From Rhodomicrobium sp. (GTDB lineage Bacteria; Pseudomonadota; Alphaproteobacteria; Rhizobiales; HXMU1428-3), in assembly GCA_021604665.1 (NCBI GenBank), contig BQJK01000003.1, positions 370,461 to 434,460 of the forward strand: DNA of 64,000 nucleotides. Reading direction: 5' to 3'. Positions 27,689-37,142 of this stretch are shown one piece after another; position 1 is the first letter of the stretch, and each line of letters opens with the position of its first letter. Both the position numbers and the translations under genes were made by a program. The notes beneath the pieces were generated by a model, which saw only the letters and a list, made by a program, of their open reading frames with translations, had not been told where the DNA came from and made no database searches.

Positions 27689-29611
27689 TTAGAGGCCTCC
27701 TCGCCCCTGGGTAATGGCGGCCTGCATTGTACGAACCACGACGAAGGCATCTCGCAGATGGCTGCGCTCAAATGATGATAACTCAGTTGGTCTCATAAAA
27801 TTATTCGGTTTGATGCCTTGCTTAATTTGCCGGGCCTGATGTTGTAACCTTGTTTCGGCGATCAGGTCGTAAGCATCCAGAAGATCATGGGCACCTGAAG
27901 TGCTGATTGTGCCCGCTTGCTGGGCTGCAAGCAATCGCGCTCTGGTGTTTACTGGCTTAATCTGACCTTGCAGTGCGTAGATACGGCCAAGGTCAACTAT
28001 GGGGATGACGCCATTTAATTTCAGGTCAATGTGATGTTTGTGCTCGCCAGACTTTAAAGTGGCTATGCCCCTGATAAGAGAGAGGGGCGGTGTGTGGGTG
28101 ATTGAGTTAGACACCATATGGGCGATGAAGATGCTGTTAGATGAGGCTTTCTTTAATGTCTCAGTTTGCAGGTCTTGATAGAGAGATGCGGTGCCGCTTA
28201 TCGCCCTGAGGTCAAACATTACTGAAGCAAGCATTTGGGCTTCTTTAACGGGGCTGCTTATCCATTTTTCAAAGTAGCTGCGCCAAACTGATTGCGGTTG
28301 CCGCCAGCGGTCATTGGTGGCCATCATGTCGCCGGGGCAGTAGACAAAGCCGCATTCGTTTAATCCATCAGCTACGATATGGGCTAATTTTTCAAAATAG
28401 ATTTTGTCATCTTCGGTGATGCTGTCATCGAGGATCAGGCAATTATCCTGATCTGATACGCCGGTTTGCTCTTGCCGTCCTTGAGAGCCGCAGGCTAACC
28501 AGAGATAGGGTACTGGCGGTGGGCCGAGTTGATCTTCTGCCATTTTGATCAGGCGGCGGGTGACGGCGTCAGCAATATCTGTCACCAGGCGGGTGACGAC
28601 ATCATGGCGGTTGCCTGAGCCTGTGAGGGTGGCTAAAAGCTGCGGGATCTGGTTTGTCGCGTCTTTCAGGCTTGCGACTGTGTTGCTTTTACAAATCTGG
28701 CTAACGAGGGCTGCCGAGTTGACCATTTGGTAGCGGGCGAGATCTGTTTTTGTGACGATGCCGATGATCTCTTCGTTCGCAGCGATTGGAACATGGCTGA
28801 TGGATTTTTCAATCATCAGATGCAATACATCTGAGCCAATTGCGCCGGGGGGGAGTGTAATCGGATTGCTGGTCATGTAGGCGCTAACGGGGGCGGTTAG
28901 ATCATGGCCTTCTGCGACGACTTTTTTGGAAATGTCATTGAGGGTGATGATGCCGTTTAGGGTGGTGCCATCGCTTATTATGAGCGAAGAAACGCCTTTG
29001 TCTCGCATGAGTTTTGCGGCTTCGGTAATTGTGGTTGTGGGGGTGCATTCAATGAGGGTGGGGGTCATTAAATCCTCAACCGCTCTGGTGGCTAAGCTAT
29101 TTGGGGCCTGGGCCTTAGAAGAGTTGCTTGATGGGGGCCCTGAATTAGCCTCTGTCTTTATCTCAGCTTGCGGTTTGCGGCTACGGGTGAAAAACTTTTG
29201 GAAGCTATCTTCTTTGTCTATCAGTTCTTCAATTGCTGTTTTTGGGAGACGTAACAGAGTGCAGTTTGTTGCCGCTATGGCGGTGGTGGCAGCTTTGCCG
29301 CCGCGCAATAAGCCGCGTTCGCCAAAGCTGTTTTTCTCTTTCAGGATAGAGACCAACTCACCAGTTTCCAAAGTTATATCAACATGGCCAGCGACTATAA
29401 TATAGAGGCCCTTCAGTGTTTCACCGAAGAGATAAATGGGTTGGCCTTTAGCAAATCTTTGTGTTTCGACACGTGCGGCAACCGCTTCAAGCTGGCTTTC
29501 ACTTAAGGTGTCGTAGGGGTGAATGGCACTTAGAAATTCGAAGAGATTTGGTGGGGCTTTGGTCAAGCTGGGCAACGTCCCGAGGCGATAATAGAGCTGA
29601 TGAAAAACCAT
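27689..29611 (-). CDS. Cyclic-nucleotide-binding / CBS / DUF294 nucleotidyltransferase-like protein
   Basis: 640 residues. Order of domains: cNMP-binding fold (~35-145; GQPIYLFGETLKGLYIIVAG, FGERGLLRGGKAATTAIA), CBS pair (~175-300; ATKLMRDKGVSSLII-like and SYMTSNPITLPPGA-like sequence), a DUF294 putative nucleotidyltransferase (~330-470; LWLACGSQGRQEQTGVSDQDN, the G-S-x-x-R...D-x-D signature), and its substrate-binding tail. Such proteins are standard companions of acetate-type SSS symporters and are presumed regulators that sense nucleotides. Start codon at 29611 has no good ribosome site. A strong hairpin separates it from the symporter gene. Confidence 0.9.
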   Translation of the reverse strand: MVFHQLYYRLGTLPSLTKAPPNLFEFLSAIHPYDTLSESQLEAVAARVETQRFAKGQPIYLFGETLKGLYIIVAGHVDITLETGELVSILKEKNSFGERGLLRGGKAATTAIAATNCTLLRLPKTAIEELIDKEDSFQKFFTRSRKPQAEIKTEANSGPPSSNSSKAQAPNSLATRAVEDLMTPTLIECTPTTTITEAAKLMRDKGVSSLIISDGTTLNGIITLNDISKKVVAEGHDLTAPVSAYMTSNPITLPPGAIGSDVLHLMIEKSISHVPIAANEEIIGIVTKTDLARYQMVNSAALVSQICKSNTVASLKDATNQIPQLLATLTGSGNRHDVVTRLVTDIADAVTRRLIKMAEDQLGPPPVPYLWLACGSQGRQEQTGVSDQDNCLILDDSITEDDKIYFEKLAHIVADGLNECGFVYCPGDMMATNDRWRQPQSVWRSYFEKWISSPVKEAQMLASVMFDLRAISGTASLYQDLQTETLKKASSNSIFIAHMVSNSITHTPPLSLIRGIATLKSGEHKHHIDLKLNGVIPIVDLGRIYALQGQIKPVNTRARLLAAQQAGTISTSGAHDLLDAYDLIAETRLQHQARQIKQGIKPNNFMRPTELSSFERSHLRDAFVVVRTMQAAITQGRGGL

Positions 29612-29634
29612 AAAAACATGGAAAAAGAAGTGAG

Positions 29635-29665
29635 GCGCGGGCCACCTTAGTTAGGTGGCCCGCGC
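29635..29665 (-). terminator. 13-bp perfect GC hairpin between symporter and DUF294 genes
   Basis: GCGCGGGCCACCT and its complement with a 5-nt loop, just after the symporter stop. The T-rich tract on the minus strand starts about six bases later, so it may be only a partial terminator or an mRNA stabiliser that sets symporter/regulator ratio within the operon. Confidence 0.65.
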
Positions 29666-29675
29666 TTCAGTTTGT

Positions 29676-31454
29676 TTAATGATCAGTTGCGGCACCTGCC
29701 CCACGAGGGACACGGACGCTTTCAACCAGTTCCTTAATATGGTCTGGTGTTTCTTTGGTGATCGATGAAACAAAATACGCAGCTGCAAAGTTGAGTACTG
29801 CGCCGATCGAGCCAATGGCTGTTGACTTAATGCCAAGCAGCGAGCCTTCAATTGTATCCGGGAACGAAGCTGTGCCTGGAATGAAGAACCAGCCTTTATG
29901 AAGGAAGATGTAGATGAGTGTGAATAGCAGGCCGGTCAACATGCCTGCAACGGCACCATGGTTGTTAATGCGCTTCACAAAAATACCCATCATCAAGGCC
30001 GGGAAGATAGAGGCCGCCGCGAGACCAAAGGCCAAGGCCACGGTTTGCGCCGCAAATCCGGGCGGGTTCAGGCCGAGATAAGTCGCTACAACGATCGCCA
30101 CTGCCATAGACATACGGGCTGCTAATAGCTCCCCTTTTTCACTGATGTTGGGGTTTATTTGCCCCTTGATCAGGTCATGGCTAACAGCGGATGAGATCGC
30201 AAGCAACAGACCGGCAGCGGTTGATAGCGCTGCTGCCAGGCCACCGGCCGCGACAAGAGCGATAACCCATCCGGGCAGAGATGCAATCTCAGGGTTAGCA
30301 AGCACCAGAATGTCACGGTTAACCGTTAGTTCAGAGCCTTTCCAGCCGCGCTGTTCTGCTGTTGCTGCAAAGTCTGTGGACTTATCATTATACATCTGAA
30401 TTTTGCCATCACCGTTCTTGTCTTCAAACTTGAGAAGTCCTGTGATTTCCCAGTTTTTCATCCAATCCGGGCGAGATTCGTATGACAGTGATTCAGAGGC
30501 GGTACCATTTGGATAAATAGTATCAATGATGTTCAACCGGGCCATTGCGCCAACAGCAGGTGCTGTCAGGTATAGAAGCGCGATGAAAACTAGTGCCCAA
30601 CCAGCTGACCAACGTGCATCTGATACTTTTGGTACGGTGAAGAAGCGAATGATCACGTGGGGCAGACCGGCGGTGCCGATCATCAGTGAGAATGTGAATA
30701 ACAGCATGTTTAACACAGCTGAGGGCGTGCCATCCTGGAAGGTGTATTCCTTGAAGCCAAGCTCAGTCACCACTTGATCGAGCCTTGATAGAAGGGCTTG
30801 ACCGGATTCTAGATGTTCACCAAACAAGCCAAGCGGCGGCAGTGGATTGCCGGTTAGTTGCAGCGAAATAAAAATAGCCGGGATGGTGTAGGCTGTAATC
30901 AATACGCAATATTGCGCCACCTGAGTGTAGGTCACGCCTTTCATGCCGCCTAGCACCGCATAGAAGAACACAACCGCCGCGCCAATCATCAGACCGAGGG
31001 TTTTATCGACTTCAAGGAAGCGAGAGAAGGCAACGCCAACGCCTGTCATCTGACCGATAACGTATGTGATTGAGGCAACGATGAGACAGATCACGGCGAT
31101 GATCCTGGCTGTCGGGCTGTAAAACCGATCGCCGATAAATTCTGGCACGGTAAACTTGCCAAATTTGCGCAGATAAGGCGCTAGTAACAAAGCAAGCAGC
31201 ACATAGCCACCCGTCCAGCCCATGAGGAAGGATGAGTTTGTGTAACCACCAAAGGCGATGAGACCCGCCATTGAAATAAATGAAGCGGCTGACATCCAGT
31301 CAGCGGCGGTTGCCATGCCGTTTGTTACCGGGTGAACGCCCCGACCAGCGGCATAGAATTCAGATGTAGAGCCAGCACGGGCCCACACGGCGATGCCGAT
31401 GTATAGTGCGAAGGTCGCGCCAACAAACAGCAGGTTTAAGGTATATTGATCCAT
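29676..31454 (-). CDS. Sodium:solute symporter, ActP-like (DUF4212-associated type)
   Basis: 592 residues, about 13 membrane helices. Family marks: FYAAGRGVHPVTNGMATAADWMSAASF near the N-terminus, FTVPEFIGDRFYS, YAVLGGMKGVTYTQVAQY, and LAAALSTAAGLLLAISSAVSHDL. Closest group is the cation/acetate symporter-like SSS transporters that always come with a small DUF4212 subunit, encoded 10 bp upstream. Likely imports acetate or another short organic acid with sodium. ATG at 31454 has AGGAG seven bases upstream. Between helices is an ~80-residue polar insert (NGDGKIQMYNDKSTDF) with an EF-hand-like acidic loop. Operon continues with DUF294, membrane protein and exonuclease. Confidence 0.92.
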   Translation of the reverse strand: MDQYTLNLLFVGATFALYIGIAVWARAGSTSEFYAAGRGVHPVTNGMATAADWMSAASFISMAGLIAFGGYTNSSFLMGWTGGYVLLALLLAPYLRKFGKFTVPEFIGDRFYSPTARIIAVICLIVASITYVIGQMTGVGVAFSRFLEVDKTLGLMIGAAVVFFYAVLGGMKGVTYTQVAQYCVLITAYTIPAIFISLQLTGNPLPPLGLFGEHLESGQALLSRLDQVVTELGFKEYTFQDGTPSAVLNMLLFTFSLMIGTAGLPHVIIRFFTVPKVSDARWSAGWALVFIALLYLTAPAVGAMARLNIIDTIYPNGTASESLSYESRPDWMKNWEITGLLKFEDKNGDGKIQMYNDKSTDFAATAEQRGWKGSELTVNRDILVLANPEIASLPGWVIALVAAGGLAAALSTAAGLLLAISSAVSHDLIKGQINPNISEKGELLAARMSMAVAIVVATYLGLNPPGFAAQTVALAFGLAAASIFPALMMGIFVKRINNHGAVAGMLTGLLFTLIYIFLHKGWFFIPGTASFPDTIEGSLLGIKSTAIGSIGAVLNFAAAYFVSSITKETPDHIKELVESVRVPRGAGAATDH

Positions 31455-31464
31455 GGTTCAGCTC

Positions 31465-31755
31465 CTATTCTTCGTCAACGCCAAATTTGCGGTCTAGTGT
31501 ATTCATCCGCCAGGCGTAGAAAAAAATCAGACAAAGGAAAACCAGGATTGACCCTTGCTGTGCGAACCAGAAACCAAGATCAGTTCCGCCAACCTTGATG
31601 TCAGCCAATAGTGGCCGCAATAGAATGCCGAAACCGAACGAAACTGTTGCCCATATTATCAATGAGACAATGATTATTCTTACGTTAGCGGACCAGTAGG
31701 CATCTGCGCTACTTTGATCAGCTGTAGATTTTTGTGTGACATTGTTGTCCGTCAT
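31465..31755 (-). CDS. DUF4212 small subunit of SSS symporter
   Basis: 96 residues with two membrane helices (IIIVSLIIWATVSFGFGILL and FWFAQQGSILVFLCLIFFYA) and the family start YWSANVRIIIV. Always paired with an SSS symporter; presumed accessory subunit. First gene of the operon. A run of eight G in GGGGGGGGAAAT forms the ribosome-binding site. Confidence 0.93.
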   Translation of the reverse strand: MTDNNVTQKSTADQSSADAYWSANVRIIIVSLIIWATVSFGFGILLRPLLADIKVGGTDLGFWFAQQGSILVFLCLIFFYAWRMNTLDRKFGVDEE

Positions 31756-32471
31756 ATTTCCCCCCCCATTTTGGGTTGTTAGGTTTTAATTTGCACCTAG
31801 AAGGTGACATGCGATTTAGGATGTTTTGTAGAAATGTCCTCCGTTGTTGAGCCATCTGAAGCTTCTGAGTGTGGGCGTTAAAAGCTGCGATTGTTGTGCA
31901 GCTACCTGAACGCTTAGCCAGATAATTGATCCAGATAATTCAGCTTATTCCTAGCTTTAAGGCCGCAAGCCAGTGCGCCATTTTCCCCAGGGTGGAAGTC
32001 TAATCACCGTAGGAATCTGTATTCAGATGCACTGCCAAGAGTCCTTGTGAAGCTGTCTGATGCTACCATAAGTCGAATTCTCGTCAATTTATATAAAGGG
32101 TTAGCTGTATTACTTTATCCAAACTCTGCGCTTATTCTTTTTGGTTGATTGTAAATAACTATTGGACAGCGCAATAACTTTGAAGTTTCCCCCTATATCT
32201 TAAGCAATATTGGAGAGGCCGGATGGGAGCTGATGGGAGGGTGCTGTTTGGGCTTGAAGGCGGTATTTCTGCTATTTCGGCAGTGATTTTGGTCTATTCG
32301 TGCCATTTGTGAGCCAGTCACTGGTATGAATCTAGACGTATTTTAGTACCGATTAGCATTTAAGCGAAATTAGCATTATCACTTCTGTAACAGGAATGTG
32401 GCAGCTGTTGTTTACAAGCTGATAATTAAGCTACACGGCACTTACGTGCTCACTATCAAAAGGGTAATCCG
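31756..32471. other. 716-bp divergent intergenic region
   Basis: Lies between the symporter operon (minus) and maeB (plus). No gene is supported. Visible items are a short dyad CACCT-AG-AAGGTG near 31794 close to the DUF4212 start and A/T-rich promoter-like stretches around 32080-32170 and 32330-32420. Unusually long for this compact window; see findings. Confidence 0.45.
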
Positions 32472-34781
32472 TTGGCAGATGAAAATAAATCCGTTGAAGC
32501 GGCCCGTCAGGCGGCGCTTGACTACCATGAATTTCCGAAACCAGGGAAGCTTGAAATAAGGCCAACAACCCCAATGGCCAGCCAAAGAGATTTGGCGCGG
32601 GCTTATTCACCTGGCGTTGCCGAGGCTTGCAATGAGATTGTTAAGGATCCGATGAATGCAGCGCGTTATACGGCGCGCTCTAATCTGGTTGCCGTTATTA
32701 CCAATGGCTCCGCGGTGCTTGGGCTTGGTGATATTGGCCCCCTTGCTTCAAAACCTGTGATGGAGGGCAAAGCGGTTCTGTTTAAGAAATTTGCTGCCAT
32801 TGATTGCTTTGATATTGAAGTGAATGAAACTGACCCTTTAAAGCTGGTTGATGTTGTGGTGGCGCTTGAGCCGACTTTCGGGGCCATTAATCTTGAAGAT
32901 ATTAAAGCGCCTGATTGCTTTATCGTTGAAAAGCTGTGCCGTGAACGGATGAATATTCCGGTGTTTCATGATGATCAGCATGGCACGGCCATTGTGGTTG
33001 GCGCTGCTGCTCTGAATGCGGCTCATGTGGCGGGTAAGGAGCTTTCAGAGATCAAGCTGGTTTCTACTGGCGGCGGGGCTGCGGGCATTGCTTGTTTGAA
33101 TATGCTGTTAAAGCTCGGTGTGAAGCGAGAGAATGTTTGGCTTTGCGATAAAGTTGGCCTGGTTTATGAGGGGCGAACGGAGGATATGACGCCTGAAAAA
33201 GCCGCGTTTGCTCAAGCGACCGATTTTACCAGGCTTGATCAGGTTATTGATGATGCTGATTTATTCCTCGGACTATCCGGCCCGAATATCCTTGAGCCTG
33301 AGCTTGTTGCTAGAATGAGCAAAACGCCGATTATTTTTGCTCTGGCAAACCCTGTGCCAGAAATTGCACCTGAAAAAGCAAGCGCTGTTGCCCCAGATGC
33401 AATCATCGCGACTGGGCGTAGTGATTATCCTAATCAGGTAAATAATGTTCTGTGCTTTCCTTATATTTTTCGTGGTGCGCTTGATGTGGGGGCGACTGAG
33501 ATTAATGATGAGATGCAGATTGCCTGCGTTGAGGCGATTGCTGAGTTAGCGCGGCAAACCACCAGTGCTGAAGCTGCCGCTGTTTATAAGACTGAGCGGC
33601 TGACCTTTGGTAAAGATTATCTCATTCCAAAACCGTTTGACCCGCGCTTAATGTCTGTTGTGGCAGCGGCTGTTGCCAAAGCTGCTATGGAGACCGGGGT
33701 TGCGACCCGGATGATACAAGATTTCACAGCCTATAAAGATAAGCTGAATAGCACAGTTTATAAATCTTCCTTCATCATGAGGCCGATTTATGAAGCGGCC
33801 CGCAAGGTCAGCCGACGCATTATATTTGCGGAAGGGGAAGATGAGCGGGTGCTGCGGGCCAGCAAAATGATCCTTGAAGACATGACGGAAAAACCGATCC
33901 TGATTGGGCGTCCTGATGTGATTAAACACCGGATTGAGCGGGCGGGTATTAACCTGGTTCCGAACAAAGATTTTGAAGTGATCAACCCTGAGGATGACCC
34001 GCGCTATCGGAGTTATTGGGAGGGGTATCATAAGCTGTTGGCCCGTAGAGGCATCACACCTGATCTTGCCAAAGCGATTATGAGGACTAACACCACGGCG
34101 ATTGGTGCGATGGCCGTTAAGCTTGGAGATGCCAATTGCCTGATTGCCGGGACATTTGGGCAATATATGTGGCATCTCAATCATATTGACCAGATTTTAG
34201 GATGCGGCGAAGAGGGTGACCTCCAAACTATAGGCAAAACTCCCATTGGTGCCTTGTCGCTGATGATCAGTGAGGATGGCCCGTTATTTATAGCTGACAC
34301 GCAAGTTCATCATGACCCGAAAGCCGAGCAAGTGGCGCAATCAGTTATTGGGATGGCGCGCCATATTCGCCGGTTTGGGCAAGAGCCGAAGATTGCGCTT
34401 TGCAGCCATTCTATGTTTGGTAATTTAAACTCTGACTCGGCTAGAAAAATGCGCGCGGCTCTTGCTATTCTGGATGAGCAGAATTTGGATTTTCAATATG
34501 ATGGTGAGATGAATTTAGAGGCGGCACTAGACCCGGAAATGCGGGAGCGGTTTTTACCGGGCGTGCGCCTTGAGGGGCCTGCAAATGGTCTCGTTTTTGC
34601 GACGAATGACAGCGCCAGTGCTGTGCGTAATATCTTAAAAACTCGGGCTGGTGGGCTAGAGGTGGGACCAATTTTAATGGGCCTTGCCAACCAGGCCCAT
34701 ATCGTCACCCCTTCCATAACCGTGCGAGGACTACTCAATATATCAGCAATAGCCGGTGTGCCGGTTGAACATTATGGGTGA
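32472..34781 (+). CDS. maeB: NADP-type malic enzyme with phosphotransacetylase-like C-terminus
   Basis: 769 residues. The N-terminal ~430 residues are malic enzyme: [38 protein letters not shown] (catalytic Lys), [11 protein letters not shown] and [12 protein letters not shown] (dinucleotide-binding glycine motif). The C-terminal ~330 residues match phosphate acetyl/butyryltransferase ([36 protein letters not shown]), normally a regulatory acetyl-CoA-sensing domain in MaeB. It converts malate to pyruvate with CO2 and NADPH. The start is a TTG at 32472 with AAAGGG eight bases ahead; the nearby ATG is out of frame. Divergent from the acetate-type symporter operon, consistent with C2/C4 metabolism. 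Confidence 0.96.
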   Translation: MADENKSVEAARQAALDYHEFPKPGKLEIRPTTPMASQRDLARAYSPGVAEACNEIVKDPMNAARYTARSNLVAVITNGSAVLGLGDIGPLASKPVMEGKAVLFKKFAAIDCFDIEVNETDPLKLVDVVVALEPTFGAINLEDIKAPDCFIVEKLCRERMNIPVFHDDQHGTAIVVGAAALNAAHVAGKELSEIKLVSTGGGAAGIACLNMLLKLGVKRENVWLCDKVGLVYEGRTEDMTPEKAAFAQATDFTRLDQVIDDADLFLGLSGPNILEPELVARMSKTPIIFALANPVPEIAPEKASAVAPDAIIATGRSDYPNQVNNVLCFPYIFRGALDVGATEINDEMQIACVEAIAELARQTTSAEAAAVYKTERLTFGKDYLIPKPFDPRLMSVVAAAVAKAAMETGVATRMIQDFTAYKDKLNSTVYKSSFIMRPIYEAARKVSRRIIFAEGEDERVLRASKMILEDMTEKPILIGRPDVIKHRIERAGINLVPNKDFEVINPEDDPRYRSYWEGYHKLLARRGITPDLAKAIMRTNTTAIGAMAVKLGDANCLIAGTFGQYMWHLNHIDQILGCGEEGDLQTIGKTPIGALSLMISEDGPLFIADTQVHHDPKAEQVAQSVIGMARHIRRFGQEPKIALCSHSMFGNLNSDSARKMRAALAILDEQNLDFQYDGEMNLEAALDPEMRERFLPGVRLEGPANGLVFATNDSASAVRNILKTRAGGLEVGPILMGLANQAHIVTPSITVRGLLNISAIAGVPVEHYG

Positions 34782-34812
34782 GTTATTGGGCTGCGACCAT
34801 TTTTGAAGAAGA

Positions 34813-34848
34813 AATGGCGCACTCGTTCGAACATAGTTCGAACTCGAT
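34813..34848 (-). repeat. Partial copy of the tRNA-Arg 3' end
   Basis: ATGGCGCACTCG (34813-34824) repeats the last bases of the tRNA, ATGGCGCACCCG (34880-34891), with one mismatch. It is followed by GTTCGAAC twice, resembling the T-loop sequence of the same tRNA. It looks like a decayed duplicate of the tRNA 3' part, 67 bp from the real one. Confidence 0.5.
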
Positions 34849-34880
34849 TATAGAGAAAGGGGCGCCCAACCCTAAAGGAA

Positions 34881-34957
<77 letters not shown>

Positions 34958-35220
34958 ATTAGAGGTTAGGTGCGCAACATATCTAAGTTTTACGGCAATC
35001 GCAATTCCCTTATTGTGGTATATGCTGTCTTTATCACTCTATTATAAATGATGTTGTATCAGCCGCTTTACTTCGAGCTGCGCTTAAGTTAACGCATTGG
35101 GACCAAGATGGGGCTACATTTGCGTGGAAATACCCTGTTTTATACTGGGGCGCGTTAAAACGGCACAGTCTTGGGCGCATCGGTAGATGGTATGAGTGAT
35201 TTGCTATAAGGGGACTGGAT
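34958..35220. other. Region between tRNA and NDH-2 gene
   Basis: 263 bp, no gene seen; should contain the divergent promoters of the tRNA (minus) and the NDH-2 gene (plus). Confidence 0.4.
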
Positions 35221-36876
35221 TTGGCTAAGCAGAAAATCGTTATTATTGGTGGCGGCTTTGCCGGCGTGTTCGCGGCGAATGAATTGCGCAAAAGCATGAA
35301 AGATGAAGTCGATATTGAGTTGATCAATAAGGACAATTATTTCGTGTTCCAGCCTTTGCTGCCTGAAGTGGCGGGTGGTGCCCTCAACTCTTCTGATGCT
35401 ATTACCTCTTTGCGTTTGCTGCTTGGTAAAGTGCAAGTGCGTCTCGCTGAAGTGGTTGATATTGATTTTGAGAAAAAATCTATCTCCGTTTTGCAGGGCA
35501 CGCGGCGGATGCCGGTTGAGCTTACCTATGATCATCTGGTGCTTGCTATGGGGCAGAGCGCGGATCTCTCTCGGTTCCCGGGAATGACTGAGCATGCGCT
35601 GACGATCAAATATATGGGCGATGCTTTTACCCTTCGCAATCAGATCATACGCTGCCTTGAACATGCCGATGTGGCGCAGGTGCCTGAAATTAAAAAGCGC
35701 TTGCTGACTTTTATTGTTGTTGGCGCTGGCTTTTCTGGTGTTGAAACGGTTGGTGAGATCAAGCATCTCATTGATAAGTCTCTGCATTATTTCCCGAATA
35801 TTAGTAAGGATGAGATCGATGTTCGCCTCATCGAATTTGCTGACCGTATTTTGCTGGAATTGCCGGGATCGCTTGGTGAATATGCGAAAAAACAACTTGA
35901 GAAAAACGGCGTTAAAGTCATTACCGGCGTTGGGGTGAACTCTGCCACAGGTACCAGCGCGGAGCTTTCAACTGGTGAGATTGTGCCGACAAGCACTGTG
36001 CTTGCAACCATTGGTACGGGGCCGAATGCGCTTGTTAAGAAGCTTGATCTTGACCTGCAATGGGGGAAAATTAAGGTTGATCGCTGCATGCGGGTGGCCG
36101 GCAAAGAGAATGTTTGGGCGCTTGGTGATGCGGCGCTAATTCCGATGAAAGACGAGCCGAGTGAGCGGCAGGATTTTGCACCACCGACCGCGCAATTTGC
36201 GGTGCGTGAGGGTAAGCAGCTGGCGCTCAATATCCGCCGGGTTATTCATGGCTGGGAGCTGAAAGATTTTGCCTATGTCTCGAAAGGCGCTCTGGCCTCG
36301 CTTGGTGCCTCTAAAGCTGTGGCTGAGGTGAATGGCATTAAGCTGAAAGGTGTCTTTGCCTGGTTGCTCTGGCGCTCATTTTATCTCTCCTTCCTGCCTG
36401 GGTTTGTGACCAAGGTGCGGGTGTTTATTAACTGGATGATGGATTCTTTCGTCAGCCGTAACCTGGCCTTGATTGAGGCCCCAACGCGGCCTGCGACCAG
36501 GTATCTCCATTATCGCAAGGGAGATATTGTGTTTGACCGCGGGATGATTGCTGATGGGTTTTACACGGTGATTAAGGGCAAGTTTGAGCTGGTTTATGAA
36601 GATGACAGCACTGGCGAGCGGGTGAAGCGAAGCTATGGGCCGGGTGAGCATTTTGGTGAGCGGATTATACTTGGCCGCGCGCAGCGTACGGGCCGGGTTA
36701 AGGCGAAGGAAGATGGTGTTTGCCTGTGGGTGGCGCGCGATGACTTTAAGCGCTTTGCTGATGGCTTTCCGATGCTGGATAAATATTTCGATGATTATAT
36801 CCGCGAGAAATTCGGTGAGGAGGCGGTCTCCACCGATGATAAGCTTGAGCAGGATAATATTAACAGCAAGAGCTAA
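35221..36876 (+). CDS. ndh: Type II NADH dehydrogenase-like flavoprotein fused to a cyclic-nucleotide-binding domain
   Basis: 551 residues. Residues 1-410 are NDH-2: FAD motif IVIIGGGFAGVFAA, NYFVFQPLLPEVAGG, NADH motif FIVVGAGFSGVETVGEI, FAD-binding VWALGDAALIP and the quinone-site-like APPTAQFAVREGKQLA, with a C-terminal amphipathic segment (GVFAWLLWRSFYLSFLPGF) for membrane attachment. Residues ~430-530 are an extra cNMP-binding fold (RKGDIVFDRGMIADGFYTVI, GPGEHFGERIILGRAQRTGRV). Typical NDH-2 ends near 430, so this is a fusion. It passes electrons from NADH to quinone without pumping; ligand binding at the tail could gate it (inference). TTG start at 35221 with AAGGGGAC upstream. Confidence 0.92.
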   Translation: MAKQKIVIIGGGFAGVFAANELRKSMKDEVDIELINKDNYFVFQPLLPEVAGGALNSSDAITSLRLLLGKVQVRLAEVVDIDFEKKSISVLQGTRRMPVELTYDHLVLAMGQSADLSRFPGMTEHALTIKYMGDAFTLRNQIIRCLEHADVAQVPEIKKRLLTFIVVGAGFSGVETVGEIKHLIDKSLHYFPNISKDEIDVRLIEFADRILLELPGSLGEYAKKQLEKNGVKVITGVGVNSATGTSAELSTGEIVPTSTVLATIGTGPNALVKKLDLDLQWGKIKVDRCMRVAGKENVWALGDAALIPMKDEPSERQDFAPPTAQFAVREGKQLALNIRRVIHGWELKDFAYVSKGALASLGASKAVAEVNGIKLKGVFAWLLWRSFYLSFLPGFVTKVRVFINWMMDSFVSRNLALIEAPTRPATRYLHYRKGDIVFDRGMIADGFYTVIKGKFELVYEDDSTGERVKRSYGPGEHFGERIILGRAQRTGRVKAKEDGVCLWVARDDFKRFADGFPMLDKYFDDYIREKFGEEAVSTDDKLEQDNINSKS

Positions 36877-36882
36877 ATGATT

Positions 36883-36910
36883 GGGGGCCTGAATTATGGG
36901 CCCCCTTTTT
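36883..36910 (+). terminator. Rho-independent terminator after NDH-2 gene
   Basis: GGGGGCC / GGCCCCC stem followed by TTTTT, right after the stop codon. Confidence 0.85.
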
Positions 36911-37142
36911 CTCGTTGGTTGCCTTTTCACTATCCCTTCGCCACATTCTAATTCTTCGCTTTTCCTTATCTCTCTAACTCTTCGGTTAGAAATGTAGATA
37001 GGTGGTTTTACCCAGCGAGCAGAAGTGCCATATTTGGCGCGAAGATTGACGCTGCAAGTAGCATATGGGTTTGTTTATATTTGAGCTCCCTTAATTGCTT
37101 GTGTTGCCGTCATATGATTTTGAACAGAGGCAGGGTTTTGCT

